Below the pieces are notes generated by a model. It worked only from the letters and a program-made list of their open reading frames with translations. It was not told where the DNA came from and ran no database searches. The translations under genes and the position numbers were made by a program. Positions 53,918 through 61,565 of a stretch of DNA of 64,000 bases are shown here, one piece after another. The stretch's first letter is position 1. Each line of letters opens with the position of its first letter. The DNA lies in assembly GCF_003236295.1 (NCBI RefSeq), contig NZ_POTW01000002.1, positions 1-64,000 on the forward strand. The letters run 5' to 3'. The stretch comes from Jiangella anatolica (lineage in GTDB: Bacteria; Actinomycetota; Actinomycetes; Jiangellales; Jiangellaceae).

Positions 53918-54731
53918 CGTGTGGGGGACCGACCGGCTGGACCTGCCGGCGTACCTGAACCGGCTCGGCATCGAGGTCCGTGAGCCGAGCCGGGCCGCGC
54001 TGGATGAGCTGCACGAGGCGCACGTGCGCACCTTCACCTTCGACAACGTCGACGTGCTGCTGGACCAGCATCCGGGCGTCGGGCTGGACGCCGTCCAGGC
54101 GAAGTTCGCCGGCCGGGGCCGCGGCGGCTACTGCTTCGAGCACTCGACGGTGGTCGCGGCGGCGCTGGAGCGGCTCGGCTACGACGTGGTCCGGCACCTC
54201 GGCCGCGTCGGCGACCCGGCCGCCGGCACCCAGCAGGGCCGCAGCCACATGGTCGTCGAGGTGGTGCTGGACGGGGAGCGGCTGCTGTGCGACCCCGGGT
54301 TCGGCATGGGCCTGCTGCGGCCGATCCCCATGGCCGACGGCGCCGAGTCCGACCAGGACGGCTGGCCCTACCGCGTCGACGCCGTCGGCGACGGCCTCTG
54401 GGGGCTGCGGCGGTACCGCGAAGCGGGCTGGGAGCTCGCGCACACGACCGACGAGTACGAGGTCAAGCCGATCGACGTCGTGATGGCGCACCACTACACC
54501 AGCACGTTCCCCGGCATCCACTTCCGCTCCGGCCTGATGGTCGGCAAGCACCTGCCCGGCCGGCACGTCATGGTCACGCATCGGACGGTGACGGTGCGCC
54601 GTCCGGGCGAGCCGACCGAGTACCGCCCGCTGCGCGACGGCGAGCTGGCCGAGTGGCTGGACGTGCTCGGCGCCGGGCTGACGGCGGACGAGCAGGCGCG
54701 GCTGCTCGCCCACGTCGCCACGCTGGACTGA
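53910..54731 (+). CDS. arylamine N-acetyltransferase
   Basis: The 273-residue enzyme has the complete NAT catalytic triad: Cys75 in RGGYCFEHS, His113 in GRSHMVVEV and Asp128 in CDPGFG. The fold begins AYLNRLGIEV and ends with a helical domain. It transfers acetyl from acetyl-CoA to arylamines or hydrazines; natural substrate in soil bacteria is unknown. GTG 53910 overlaps the glycosyltransferase by eight bases. Confidence 0.94.
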   Translation: MSDVWGTDRLDLPAYLNRLGIEVREPSRAALDELHEAHVRTFTFDNVDVLLDQHPGVGLDAVQAKFAGRGRGGYCFEHSTVVAAALERLGYDVVRHLGRVGDPAAGTQQGRSHMVVEVVLDGERLLCDPGFGMGLLRPIPMADGAESDQDGWPYRVDAVGDGLWGLRRYREAGWELAHTTDEYEVKPIDVVMAHHYTSTFPGIHFRSGLMVGKHLPGRHVMVTHRTVTVRRPGEPTEYRPLRDGELAEWLDVLGAGLTADEQARLLAHVATLD

Positions 54732-54740
54732 GCGACGCGC

Positions 54741-55031
54741 TCAGACCGGTTCGCGGAACGGGTCGTGCTCGGCGATCAGCTTGTCGACCCGGGCCTGGTC
54801 CAGCCGCTTCGTCAGCGCGTTGTCCTCCTGCTGGTCGCGGATGCACTTGGCCAGCGTGAACGCGGACGTGACGAGGTAGAGGGTGCCCAGGCCGAGGAAG
54901 GCCCGGGTCCAGGAGTCGATGTCGAGGTACAGGATGCCGACGACGACGGTGACCAGAGCGATCGCGAAGGACAGGATCGCCTGGACGTAGAACGCGGTGG
55001 TGGTCCTCGGAGTGGGCGGCGCTGTGGTCAT
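54741..55031 (-). CDS. YiaA/YiaB-type small membrane protein
   Basis: The 96-residue protein from ATG 55031 has two membrane helices (about 14-36 and 42-62: FYVQAILSFAIALVTVVVGILYL and TRAFLGLGTLYLVTSAFTLAKCI), followed by a charged tail. The pattern matches the YiaA/YiaB inner membrane family of unknown function. It ends nine bases from the convergent NAT gene. Confidence 0.82.
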   Translation of the reverse strand: MTTAPPTPRTTTAFYVQAILSFAIALVTVVVGILYLDIDSWTRAFLGLGTLYLVTSAFTLAKCIRDQQEDNALTKRLDQARVDKLIAEHDPFREPV

Positions 55032-55101
55032 GTCAGCACTGTGCCGCCTCGGCCGGGTCGTGGCCTGAGCGCCGTTGCTCAACCGGCCTGGGTACGCGTA
55101 C

Positions 55102-55509
55102 TCAGACGTGCTGCGTGATCCGGATCTGGTTGCCGAACGGGTCGCGCAGCGTGCAGTCGACGCCGTACGGATGCTCGGCCGGCTCCTGCGTGAACTCCAC
55201 GCCCCTGGCGGACAGCTCCGCGAACGCCTTGCGGCAGTCGTCGGTGGTGAGCACGCATGCGACGCCCAGCGCTCCCTTGGTCAGCAGGTCCCGGACCTGG
55301 CCGGCGACCTGCTCGCTGAGCGCGGGCGGACCGGGCACCTCGAGGAGCAGATGCCGCTCCGGATCGTCGGGCAGGGCGACGGTCAGCCAGCGGGTGAAGC
55401 CCAGGTCGACGTCGTTGGTGACCGTGAAGCCGAGCCGGCCGACGTAGAAGGCCAGGGCCTCGTCCTGGTCCAGGACGTGGACGGTGGTGATGCTGATGGC
55501 GTTGAACAT
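55102..55509 (-). CDS. VOC-family (glyoxalase-like) protein
   Basis: The 135-residue product has the repeat VOC halves: AISITTVHVLDQDEALAFYVGRLGFTVTNDV and GVACVLTTDDCRKAFAELSARGVEF, ending YGVDCTLRDPFGNQIRITQ with the DPFGN signature. It may bind or detoxify a small ligand. ATG 55509 agrees with the family. The longer frame upstream is not supported. Confidence 0.88.
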   Translation of the reverse strand: MFNAISITTVHVLDQDEALAFYVGRLGFTVTNDVDLGFTRWLTVALPDDPERHLLLEVPGPPALSEQVAGQVRDLLTKGALGVACVLTTDDCRKAFAELSARGVEFTQEPAEHPYGVDCTLRDPFGNQIRITQHV

Positions 55510-55586
55510 GCGCCCCACGCTAGGGGCCGGCGACGGCGGCCGCTTCTCCGAAACCGCTCGATGACGCGGGTCGCGCCAAAGCGCTG

Positions 55587-56162
55587 TCATGCGGTCGCGT
55601 CGTCCGCCGGTAGCTGGCACAAGTGCCCCAGTACCCGCTGCGCAAAGTCCGGGCAGCCTGCGTCCTGCAGTGCCTGGACCAGGCTCTTCGATCGCGGCCG
55701 CCGGTCCCAGTAGCGCTCTTGGTCGCGAGTCACCGCCCGGACGCGGTGCGGAGCAGAGTCGTCGACCAGCACGAGGAAGCTGTCGGGGGTGTGCACCTCG
55801 TACGGCAGGGTGTCCAGGTCGATGCCGGGCGAAGTGAACCCGCCGTCGGCAGTGATGAGGTAGGTCGCACCGGCGGCCACCGCGGCGGCGTGCACGTGCT
55901 GATCGTGCGGATCGTCGCCGGGAAACGACCCGTCGATCTCGAAGTCGTCGATCCTGGCGCCGGCCAAGGATCCTGCGATGCTGTCGCGGATCTGGGTGAT
56001 CACGCCGCCGGGGACGTTGGGGTGACGCCGCCGGTACTGATAGATGGCCTCGGCCAAAATGTCCTCGGTCCAGCACAGCTCATACAAGCCGCCGCGCGAC
56101 TCGAGCTGGATCATGATCAACCAGTCACGGAGCGTCTTGGAGTAGAGGACGTTGGCGTCCAC
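55587..56162 (-). CDS. PIN-domain toxin of an HTH/PIN toxin-antitoxin pair
   Basis: The 191-residue protein has the PIN ribonuclease fold: VDANVLYSKTLRDWL (first Asp), CWTEDILAEAIYQYRRR (Glu), GDDPHDQHVHAAAVAAGATYLITAD (second and third Asp). This is the VapC-like superfamily that cuts RNA. GTG 56162 is the only usable start after an in-frame stop. The hairpin at 56178-56205 lies just upstream of its start codon and after the HTH gene stop. It has less GC than average. Confidence 0.88.
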   Translation of the reverse strand: MDANVLYSKTLRDWLIMIQLESRGGLYELCWTEDILAEAIYQYRRRHPNVPGGVITQIRDSIAGSLAGARIDDFEIDGSFPGDDPHDQHVHAAAVAAGATYLITADGGFTSPGIDLDTLPYEVHTPDSFLVLVDDSAPHRVRAVTRDQERYWDRRPRSKSLVQALQDAGCPDFAQRVLGHLCQLPADDATA

Positions 56163-56177
56163 CAGCGCACGGGTGTG

Positions 56178-56205
56178 TCACCCACCGCAGGCTAGCGGTG
56201 GGTGA
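56178..56205 (-). promoter_or_regulatory. 10-bp perfect hairpin between antitoxin and PIN toxin genes
   Basis: TCACCCACCG (56178-56187) and CGGTGGGTGA (56196-56205) pair around CAGGCTAG. In the transcript it sits three bases after the HTH gene stop and about 15 bases before the PIN start codon, where it could cut toxin read-through or mask its ribosome site. Confidence 0.65.
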
Positions 56206-56208
56206 CGA

Positions 56209-56622
56209 CTATTCCAGGCCGAGCTCGTCCTCGATCAGGCGAAGCTCCTCGAACGCGGCGCGCCGGCGCTGAAGCTGGACGCGGCGGAAGTCCAGAACGT
56301 CGGTGCGCTTGAGGCGGTGATGGGTCCCGACCTTGTGGGCGGCGATCTCGCCGTCACGGATCATCCGCATGAGCGTCGGCCGGGAAACACCCAGCTGCTC
56401 GGCCGCGACCGTCGTGCTTAGCTCGTCAGGCAGCGTCTGCAGTGTCACACCGTCACCCCTCGCTACGGCTTCGAGCACGCTCCGCAAAAGAGCGGTGAGC
56501 TCGGCGGGCATCGCCCTTGCCTTCGTCTTCCCGCTGGCCGCGGTGAAACGAGGATCCGGAGTCTGCTCGACGAAGTCGCGGGCCAGCTGCTCCTGACGCG
56601 GCGTCACAGTTAGCGTGGACAT
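56209..56622 (-). CDS. HTH (excisionase/MerR-like) antitoxin of the PIN toxin
   Basis: The 137-residue protein from ATG 56622 has a C-terminal helix-turn-helix of excisionase type (TTVAAEQLGVSRPTLMRMIRDGEIAAHKVGTHHRLKRTDVLDF) after a helical N-terminal part. Such HTH genes are the common partners of PIN toxins in actinobacteria and repress their own operon. ATG 56622 has GGGAGGT eleven bases upstream. The toxin follows across a short hairpin. Confidence 0.85.
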   Translation of the reverse strand: MSTLTVTPRQEQLARDFVEQTPDPRFTAASGKTKARAMPAELTALLRSVLEAVARGDGVTLQTLPDELSTTVAAEQLGVSRPTLMRMIRDGEIAAHKVGTHHRLKRTDVLDFRRVQLQRRRAAFEELRLIEDELGLE

Positions 56623-56639
56623 CGTGACCTCCCGTGGTC

Positions 56640-56690
56640 TACAGATATGAGTGTCCACAGTTTCACTTACAACTGCAAGACATAATCTCA
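56640..56690 (-). promoter_or_regulatory. probable promoter of the HTH/PIN pair
   Basis: On the minus strand TTGTAA and, 17 bases later, CATATC lie within an unusually AT-rich patch, just ahead of the ribosome site GGGAGG for the HTH gene. This is where the antitoxin would bind to repress itself. Confidence 0.4.
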
Positions 56691-56725
56691 ATCACGGCGG
56701 TGGATGGGCCGCGCCGACAGCCAGA

Positions 56726-57127
56726 TCAGGGCGAGTTCGCGGGCCTCGTCCAGGCGTGTACGAAGCAGCCCGGCGCCGGCAGCGGCCGGCTCCGGACCCG
56801 GTACGCCGACGGCGACACCCCCAGCACCGACGCGAAGGTCCGGCTGAACGTGCCGGTGCTGGCGAACCCGACCGCGAGGCCGATGTCGGTGACGCTCGCC
56901 GCGGAGTCGCGCAGTAGCGCCATCGCCCGCTCCAGGCGCCGGCGCTGCAGGTACCGGTGCGGTGGCTCACCGAACGTGGCCTTGAACCCGCGGGTGAAGT
57001 GGGCCGGCGACATCAGCGCGATCCGGGCCAGGGCGGGGACGTCGAGCGGCTCGGCGTAGTGCCGGTCGATCGCGTCGCGGGACCGGAGCAGCCGGCGGTT
57101 GGCGTCCTCGGCCGGGCTGAACGTCAT
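56726..57127 (-). CDS. short AraC-family regulator, third gene of a two-component operon
   Basis: The 133-residue protein is almost only the AraC DNA-binding domain: RRLLRSRDAIDRHYAEPLDVPALARIALMSPAHFTRGFKATFGEPPHRYLQRRRLERAMALLRD and VTDIGLAVGFASTGTFSRTFASVLGVSPSAYR. No effector domain is present. Its ATG overlaps the response regulator stop (ATGA). The shape resembles small AraC proteins such as SoxS/MarA in outline, but any role in resistance is not shown. Confidence 0.9.
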   Translation of the reverse strand: MTFSPAEDANRRLLRSRDAIDRHYAEPLDVPALARIALMSPAHFTRGFKATFGEPPHRYLQRRRLERAMALLRDSAASVTDIGLAVGFASTGTFSRTFASVLGVSPSAYRVRSRPLPAPGCFVHAWTRPANSP

Positions 57128-57783
57128 GGTTCTCCCGCCACCGGCCGGACGTCGTCCAGGCCGTGCTCGATCGCGTACCGCGTGAGCTGCACCCGGTTGT
57201 TCAGGTGCAGCTTGCCGAGGATGTTCTGCACGTGGTTCTGCACCGTCCGGTGCGACACGACCAGCTGCTCGGCGATCTGCCGGTACGACCGGCCGGTGGC
57301 GACCAGCCGCAGCACCTCGGTCTCCCGCGCGGTGAGCCCGTCCCGGGCCGGCGGCCCGGCGGCGAGCTGGCGGAACTCGCCGAGCACGAGCCCGGCCAGC
57401 CCCGGCGTGAACACCGGCTCGCCGCGTCCGGCCCGGTCGACGGCGGCGACCAGTTCGTCGCGGGTGGCCGACTTGGTGAGGTAGCCGGTGGCGCCGGCCT
57501 TCATCGCGTCGAGCACGTCGCGCTGCTCGCCACTGGCCGACAGCACCAGCACGCACGGCGCCGGCGGCGGGCCGGAGCACAGCGCCCGGGTGACGTCGAC
57601 GCCGCTGCGGCCGGGCAGTTGCAGGTCCAGCAGGACGAGACCGGGCCGGGTCGCCGCGGCGACGCGCAGCGCCTGGTCGCCGTCGCCGGCGGTGCCGACG
57701 ACCTCGAAGCCGGCGTCGGCGAGGTCGCGGGCGACGGCGTCACGCCAGAGCGGGTGGTCGTCGACGACGAGGACGCGGGTCAC
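57124..57783 (-). CDS. NarL/LuxR-family response regulator
   Basis: The 219-residue protein has a receiver domain with acidic pair DD at 8-9, phosphorylation Asp53 (LVLLDLQLPG) and Lys in YLTKSA. A LuxR-type HTH is at about 148-195 (GLTARETEVLRLVATGRSYRQIAEQLVVSHRTVQNHVQNILGKLHL). GTG 57783 overlaps the kinase stop by four bases. It is the natural partner of the kinase before it. Confidence 0.95.
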   Translation of the reverse strand: MTRVLVVDDHPLWRDAVARDLADAGFEVVGTAGDGDQALRVAAATRPGLVLLDLQLPGRSGVDVTRALCSGPPPAPCVLVLSASGEQRDVLDAMKAGATGYLTKSATRDELVAAVDRAGRGEPVFTPGLAGLVLGEFRQLAAGPPARDGLTARETEVLRLVATGRSYRQIAEQLVVSHRTVQNHVQNILGKLHLNNRVQLTRYAIEHGLDDVRPVAGEP

Positions 57784-58925
57784 GGCGCGCTCCGGTCCGC
57801 GCCGACGGCGGCCCGGCGGGGCAGCCGCAGGGTGACCTCGACGCCGTCGCCGGGCCGCCCGACGACGACCGCCGTCCCGCCGAGCGCCTCCAGCCGGCCG
57901 ACGACCGAGCGGGCCACGCCGAGCCGGCCCTCGGCGGCGGCCTCCGCCAGCCGGCCGGGCGCGAACCCGGCGCCGGTGTCGCGGACCAGGACCGTGACGC
58001 CGTCGCCGTCGTCGTCCAGCAGCACGTACGCGGACGCGTCCGGCCCGGCGTGCCGCTCGACGTTGTCCAGCGTGGCGGCGACGGCGGCGTCCACCTCACG
58101 GGCCACCGACGAGGGCAGCCGCACCGGCGCCGGCGGCACCGCCACCGACACCCGTGGCGTCGCCCGCGCCAGGAGCAGCGCGCCGAGGTCCGTCCGCCTG
58201 GACGAACCTGCGGGCGCGGCCGTGATCAGCGCCCGCAGCGCCACCTCCTGTTCCGCCGCCAGCCCGGCCAGCTCGGCGGCGTCGCCACCCAGCTCCCGTC
58301 CGCGCCGCGACACGTACGTCAGCACCTGCAGCACGCCGTCGTGGACCACCCGCGCCAGCCGGTCGCGTTCCGCGGCCGCCGCCTGCTCGCGCAGCAGGGA
58401 GGCGAGCCGCCGCTCGGACCGCCGGGCCAGATCGCAGACGTACCCGACCAGCGCGCCCGCGACCAGCACCAGCACGGTGTTGTGCAACAGCGGCGCGGTG
58501 ACGGCGCCCCGCTCGGCCACGTTGGCCAGCCCGATCACGCCGGCCGCCGGCAGCGCCGCCGCCCAGCCGTACACCAGCGCCCACGCGATCACCGGGGCGG
58601 TCACCCAGAACACCGGCAGCGTCTGCGCACCCCGTTCGACCGCCGCCTCCAGCTGGAGCGGCCGCGTCGCGACGATCGCGGCGGCCGCCACCAGCAGATC
58701 GGCGCTCAGCAGCGGCCAGCGCCGCCACGACGGCCGCCGGTACCAGGCGAACGTCAGCGCGGTCCAGCCGCCCAGACCAGCCAGTACCAGCCAACCGGGC
58801 GTGACGTGCCGGTAGTCGTCGAGCGCGAACGCGTAGAGCGCGGCCGCGTACAGCACGGAGAAGGCCCGGAACACCGCCAGGGCACGCCACCACTGCTCCT
58901 CGTACCCCGGCAGCGCGGCGTCCAC
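57780..58925 (-). CDS. sensor histidine kinase (HisKA_3 type)
   Basis: The 381-residue kinase has about five to six membrane helices (residues 10-165) without a large outside domain. A HisKA_3 phosphoacceptor stretch AERDRLARVVHDGVLQVLTYVSRR follows, and an HATPase domain ends with DTGAGFAPGRLAEAAAEGRLGVARSVVGRLEALGG. It senses at or in the membrane and passes phosphate to the LuxR-type regulator. GTG 58925 starts the operon kinase-regulator-AraC. Confidence 0.93.
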   Translation of the reverse strand: MDAALPGYEEQWWRALAVFRAFSVLYAAALYAFALDDYRHVTPGWLVLAGLGGWTALTFAWYRRPSWRRWPLLSADLLVAAAAIVATRPLQLEAAVERGAQTLPVFWVTAPVIAWALVYGWAAALPAAGVIGLANVAERGAVTAPLLHNTVLVLVAGALVGYVCDLARRSERRLASLLREQAAAAERDRLARVVHDGVLQVLTYVSRRGRELGGDAAELAGLAAEQEVALRALITAAPAGSSRRTDLGALLLARATPRVSVAVPPAPVRLPSSVAREVDAAVAATLDNVERHAGPDASAYVLLDDDGDGVTVLVRDTGAGFAPGRLAEAAAEGRLGVARSVVGRLEALGGTAVVVGRPGDGVEVTLRLPRRAAVGADRSAP

Positions 58926-58978
58926 GGCGTCATCGTAGGGAGCGGGCCGGACGTTTCCCAGCGTTCTAGGCTGGCGGT

Positions 58979-59761
58979 ATGTCCTGGTACCGGCCGGTGG
59001 CCGTGGCGCCCGAGCTGCGCGACGCGCTCGTGTGCGGGTGGACGGCGCGGGTCGAGGGCGCCGAGCTGCTGGTGCCCGACGGCTGCATAGACGTCATGTG
59101 GCTGGCCGACGGACGGGTCATCGTGTGCGGACCGGAGACCGCGGCCTGGCCGGTGCTCACGCCGAAGGGCACCGAGGCCGCCGGCGTCCGGTTCCGTCCC
59201 GGCGTCGCGCCCGGCGTGCTGGGCGTGCCGGCGTACCTGCTGGTCGACAGCCGGGTCGGGCTCGACGACGTCCTCGGCCCCGGCGCGCGGACGCTGGCCC
59301 GCGAGGTCACCGACGCCGGCACGCCCGGCGGCCGGCTGGCCGTGCTCACGTCGGCGGCCCGCGGCTGGCTCGAGGACGCCGACGGGCCCGACCCGCTGAC
59401 GTCGTGGACGGTCCGGGTGCTGAGCCGGCGCAACCGCAGCGTCGCCGAGCTCGCCGACGCCGCCGGGCTCACCGACCGCCAGCTGCAGCGGCGCAGCCGG
59501 GCCGCGTTCGGCTACCCGCCGTCGATGCTGCGCGTGATCCTGCGGCTGCAGCGGTTCATGGCCCTGGCCCGTTCGCCCGGCAACGCCGCGCTCGGGCTGG
59601 CCGAGCTGGCCGTCCTCGCCGGCTACAGCGACCAGGCGCACCTCTCCCACGACTGCCGCCGGATCGCGTCGTGCACCCCGAGCGAGCTGCTGCTCAGCCA
59701 GGCGCCGGACTGGCACGGCCCAGGCTCGGTCGTCGACGGCGAGGCTGCCCGCGCGGCCTGA
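58979..59761 (+). CDS. AraC-family regulator with DUF6597-like N-domain
   Basis: The 260-residue protein has an N-terminal domain (about 5-130: YRPVAVAPELRDALVCGWTARV and DGCIDVMWLADGRVIVCGPETAAWPV) that matches DUF6597. A C-terminal AraC HTH pair follows (RNRSVAELADAAGLTDRQLQRRSRAAFGYPPSMLRVILRLQRFMALAR and LAELAVLAGYSDQAHLSHDCRRIASCTPSELL). It is divergent from the kinase operon by 53 bases and may be regulated with it. Confidence 0.9.
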   Translation: MSWYRPVAVAPELRDALVCGWTARVEGAELLVPDGCIDVMWLADGRVIVCGPETAAWPVLTPKGTEAAGVRFRPGVAPGVLGVPAYLLVDSRVGLDDVLGPGARTLAREVTDAGTPGGRLAVLTSAARGWLEDADGPDPLTSWTVRVLSRRNRSVAELADAAGLTDRQLQRRSRAAFGYPPSMLRVILRLQRFMALARSPGNAALGLAELAVLAGYSDQAHLSHDCRRIASCTPSELLLSQAPDWHGPGSVVDGEAARAA

Positions 59762-59822
59762 TCCGGCGCCGATGTCGGATCCGTACAAGCCCGCCGGCCG
59801 CCGCCCGCGGCACGGTAGGGGT

Positions 59823-60371
59823 ATGACCGACATCGCTGACCGTTACCGCCGGCTGGCCGCCACCCTGACCAGCCGCATCGAGTCCGTACCGGCTGACCGC
59901 TGGTCGTCGCCGTCGCCGTGCGAGGGCTGGACCACTCGTGACGTGGTCGCGCACCTGATCGACTGGCACGGCGGCGTCGCTAAGCTCGGCGGGCTGAGCC
60001 TGCCCGAGGGCCCGCCGGTCGAGACGGACCCCGTCGCCGCGTGGAAGCACACCCGCGACGCCATGCAGGAGCTGCTGGACGACCCGGAGCGCGCGAACAC
60101 CTCCTACGAGGGCATGTTCGGACCGACGACGGTCGCCGCGACGGCCGACAAGTTCCTGGGCCTCGATCTGATCGTGCACGGCTGGGACATCGCTCGCGGC
60201 GCCGGCCTCGACGACACGATCCCGCCCGAGGACGTCGCGGAGCTGCTGCCGATGGTCCGCGAGCTCGGCGACAACCTGCGCCGGCCCGGTGTCTGCGGCC
60301 CGGAGGTCCCGGTGCCCGGCGACGCCGACGACCAGACCAAGCTGCTGGGGCTGCTCGGGCGGCGCCGGTGA
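59823..60371 (+). CDS. TIGR03086-family metal-binding (mycothiol-enzyme-like) protein
   Basis: The 182-residue protein has the DinB-like four-helix bundle of the TIGR03086/MDMPI group. It begins RYRRLAATLTSRIESVPADRWSSPSPCEGWTTRDVVAHLIDWHGG and has LDLIVHGWDIARGAG with the second His. These three His positions bind a metal, and the family often uses mycothiol. ATG 59823 follows GGTAGGGGT. The C-terminal tail ends near the start of the next gene. Confidence 0.88.
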   Translation: MTDIADRYRRLAATLTSRIESVPADRWSSPSPCEGWTTRDVVAHLIDWHGGVAKLGGLSLPEGPPVETDPVAAWKHTRDAMQELLDDPERANTSYEGMFGPTTVAATADKFLGLDLIVHGWDIARGAGLDDTIPPEDVAELLPMVRELGDNLRRPGVCGPEVPVPGDADDQTKLLGLLGRRR

Positions 60372-60393
60372 GCCGCCGGGTGACAATGGAGGG

Positions 60394-60795
60394 GTGATCT
60401 CTGTCGAGTTGGCCCGGAAGCTGCGCGAGGCGGGGCTGCGCTGGGAGCCCCGTCCCGGCGACCGGTTCGTCATCGCCGACCGCGGCATGGACGACGAGGT
60501 CTTCGTGGTCAGCCACATGGTCGTCGACGTGCACGAGTTCCCGTCCGGCCGCGTGCTCGGGTTCAACGGCACCGTCGAGTGGGCGCTGGACAGCGTCGAG
60601 CAGGACGCCGCGCTGTGGCTGCCCGGCGAGTCGCGGCTGCGTGAGCTGCTGGGCGGCGCGTTCGCGGGTCTGGGTCGCGTCGGTGACGGCTACCGGGTGA
60701 CGCTCGAGGTCGGCGGGCGCCGGGTCGAGATCGACGACGAGCAGGCCGAGGAGGCCTACGGCAAGGCGCTGCTCTACCTGGCTACGGGCAGCTAA
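60394..60795 (+). CDS. conserved hypothetical protein, 133 aa
   Basis: From GTG 60394 the product reads VISVELARKLREAGLRWEPRPGDRFVIADRGMDDEVFVVSHMVVDVHEF and later WALDSVEQDAALWLPGESRLRELLG. It is soluble, with a likely alpha-beta fold; I recall it as an actinobacterial family without named function. It follows the TIGR03086 gene after 22 bases on the same strand with GGAGG before the start. Confidence 0.75.
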   Translation: MISVELARKLREAGLRWEPRPGDRFVIADRGMDDEVFVVSHMVVDVHEFPSGRVLGFNGTVEWALDSVEQDAALWLPGESRLRELLGGAFAGLGRVGDGYRVTLEVGGRRVEIDDEQAEEAYGKALLYLATGS

Positions 60796-60873
60796 GCTGC
60801 CATTCCCAGGATGACCCGAGCAACGCCGCCGTGCCAGGCGTCGTGCGACACGAGATCTCGTGGGCGTGGTCGA

Positions 60874-61551
60874 CTATTCCTCGATCGCGCCGCCGATCGC
60901 GCGCAGGTGGGCCCGGAACGTCAGGCCCGGCACGTCGCGGCGCCGGGCGAGGTACTCGGCGAAGCGCAGCTGGTCGCGCAGCGTCGTGCCGTCGCGGACC
61001 AGGTCGGCCTGCCGCCGCTCGGTGTCGCGGATCGACGCGGCCAGCGCGGCCAGCTCGCCGGCCCGGTCCAGCGGGACGACGACGACGCCGTCGTCGTCGG
61101 CGAGGACGGCGTCCTCGCGGGTGACGTCGAAGCCGGCCACCGTGGCGCGGGTGAGCGCGTCGGCCGGACGGTGGTCCAGCCGACGCGGCCCGGCCGGCAG
61201 CGCGCCGAGGCTGAACACCGGCAGCCCGATCGACCGGACGTCGGCGGTGTCGCGGTGCAGTCCCCAGATGACGACGCCGGACAGCCCGGCGGCACGCGCC
61301 TCGAGCACCGCGAGGTCGCCGACGCAGGCCTCGTCGCGCCGCCCGCCGTTGTCGACCACCAGCACGTCGCCCGGCCCGGCCGACTCGTACGCCTCCAGGA
61401 ACACGTCGACGCTGCCGACGTGGACGCAGGGCAGCGCCCGGCCGGCCGCCCGGTGCCCGGCCGTCACCGGCGGCAGCGCCGCGCACCGCAGCGGCACCCC
61501 CGCCCGCAGGCAGGCGTCGGCCAGGTGCGCGGTGGTGAGGTCCTCGAACAT
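60874..61551 (-). CDS. RraA-like aldolase/regulator-fold protein
   Basis: The 225-residue protein matches RraA/4-hydroxy-4-methyl-2-oxoglutarate aldolase. GDVLVVDNGGRRDEACVGDLAVLEARAAGLSGVVIWGLHRDTADV holds the conserved G-D and RD residues that bind a divalent metal. In this spot it is likely an aldolase on a sugar-acid product rather than a regulator of RNase E. It is 14 bases after the GH127 gene on the same strand. Confidence 0.9.
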   Translation of the reverse strand: MFEDLTTAHLADACLRAGVPLRCAALPPVTAGHRAAGRALPCVHVGSVDVFLEAYESAGPGDVLVVDNGGRRDEACVGDLAVLEARAAGLSGVVIWGLHRDTADVRSIGLPVFSLGALPAGPRRLDHRPADALTRATVAGFDVTREDAVLADDDGVVVVPLDRAGELAALAASIRDTERRQADLVRDGTTLRDQLRFAEYLARRRDVPGLTFRAHLRAIGGAIEE

Positions 61552-61565
61552 GCCCCGACTCTAGA

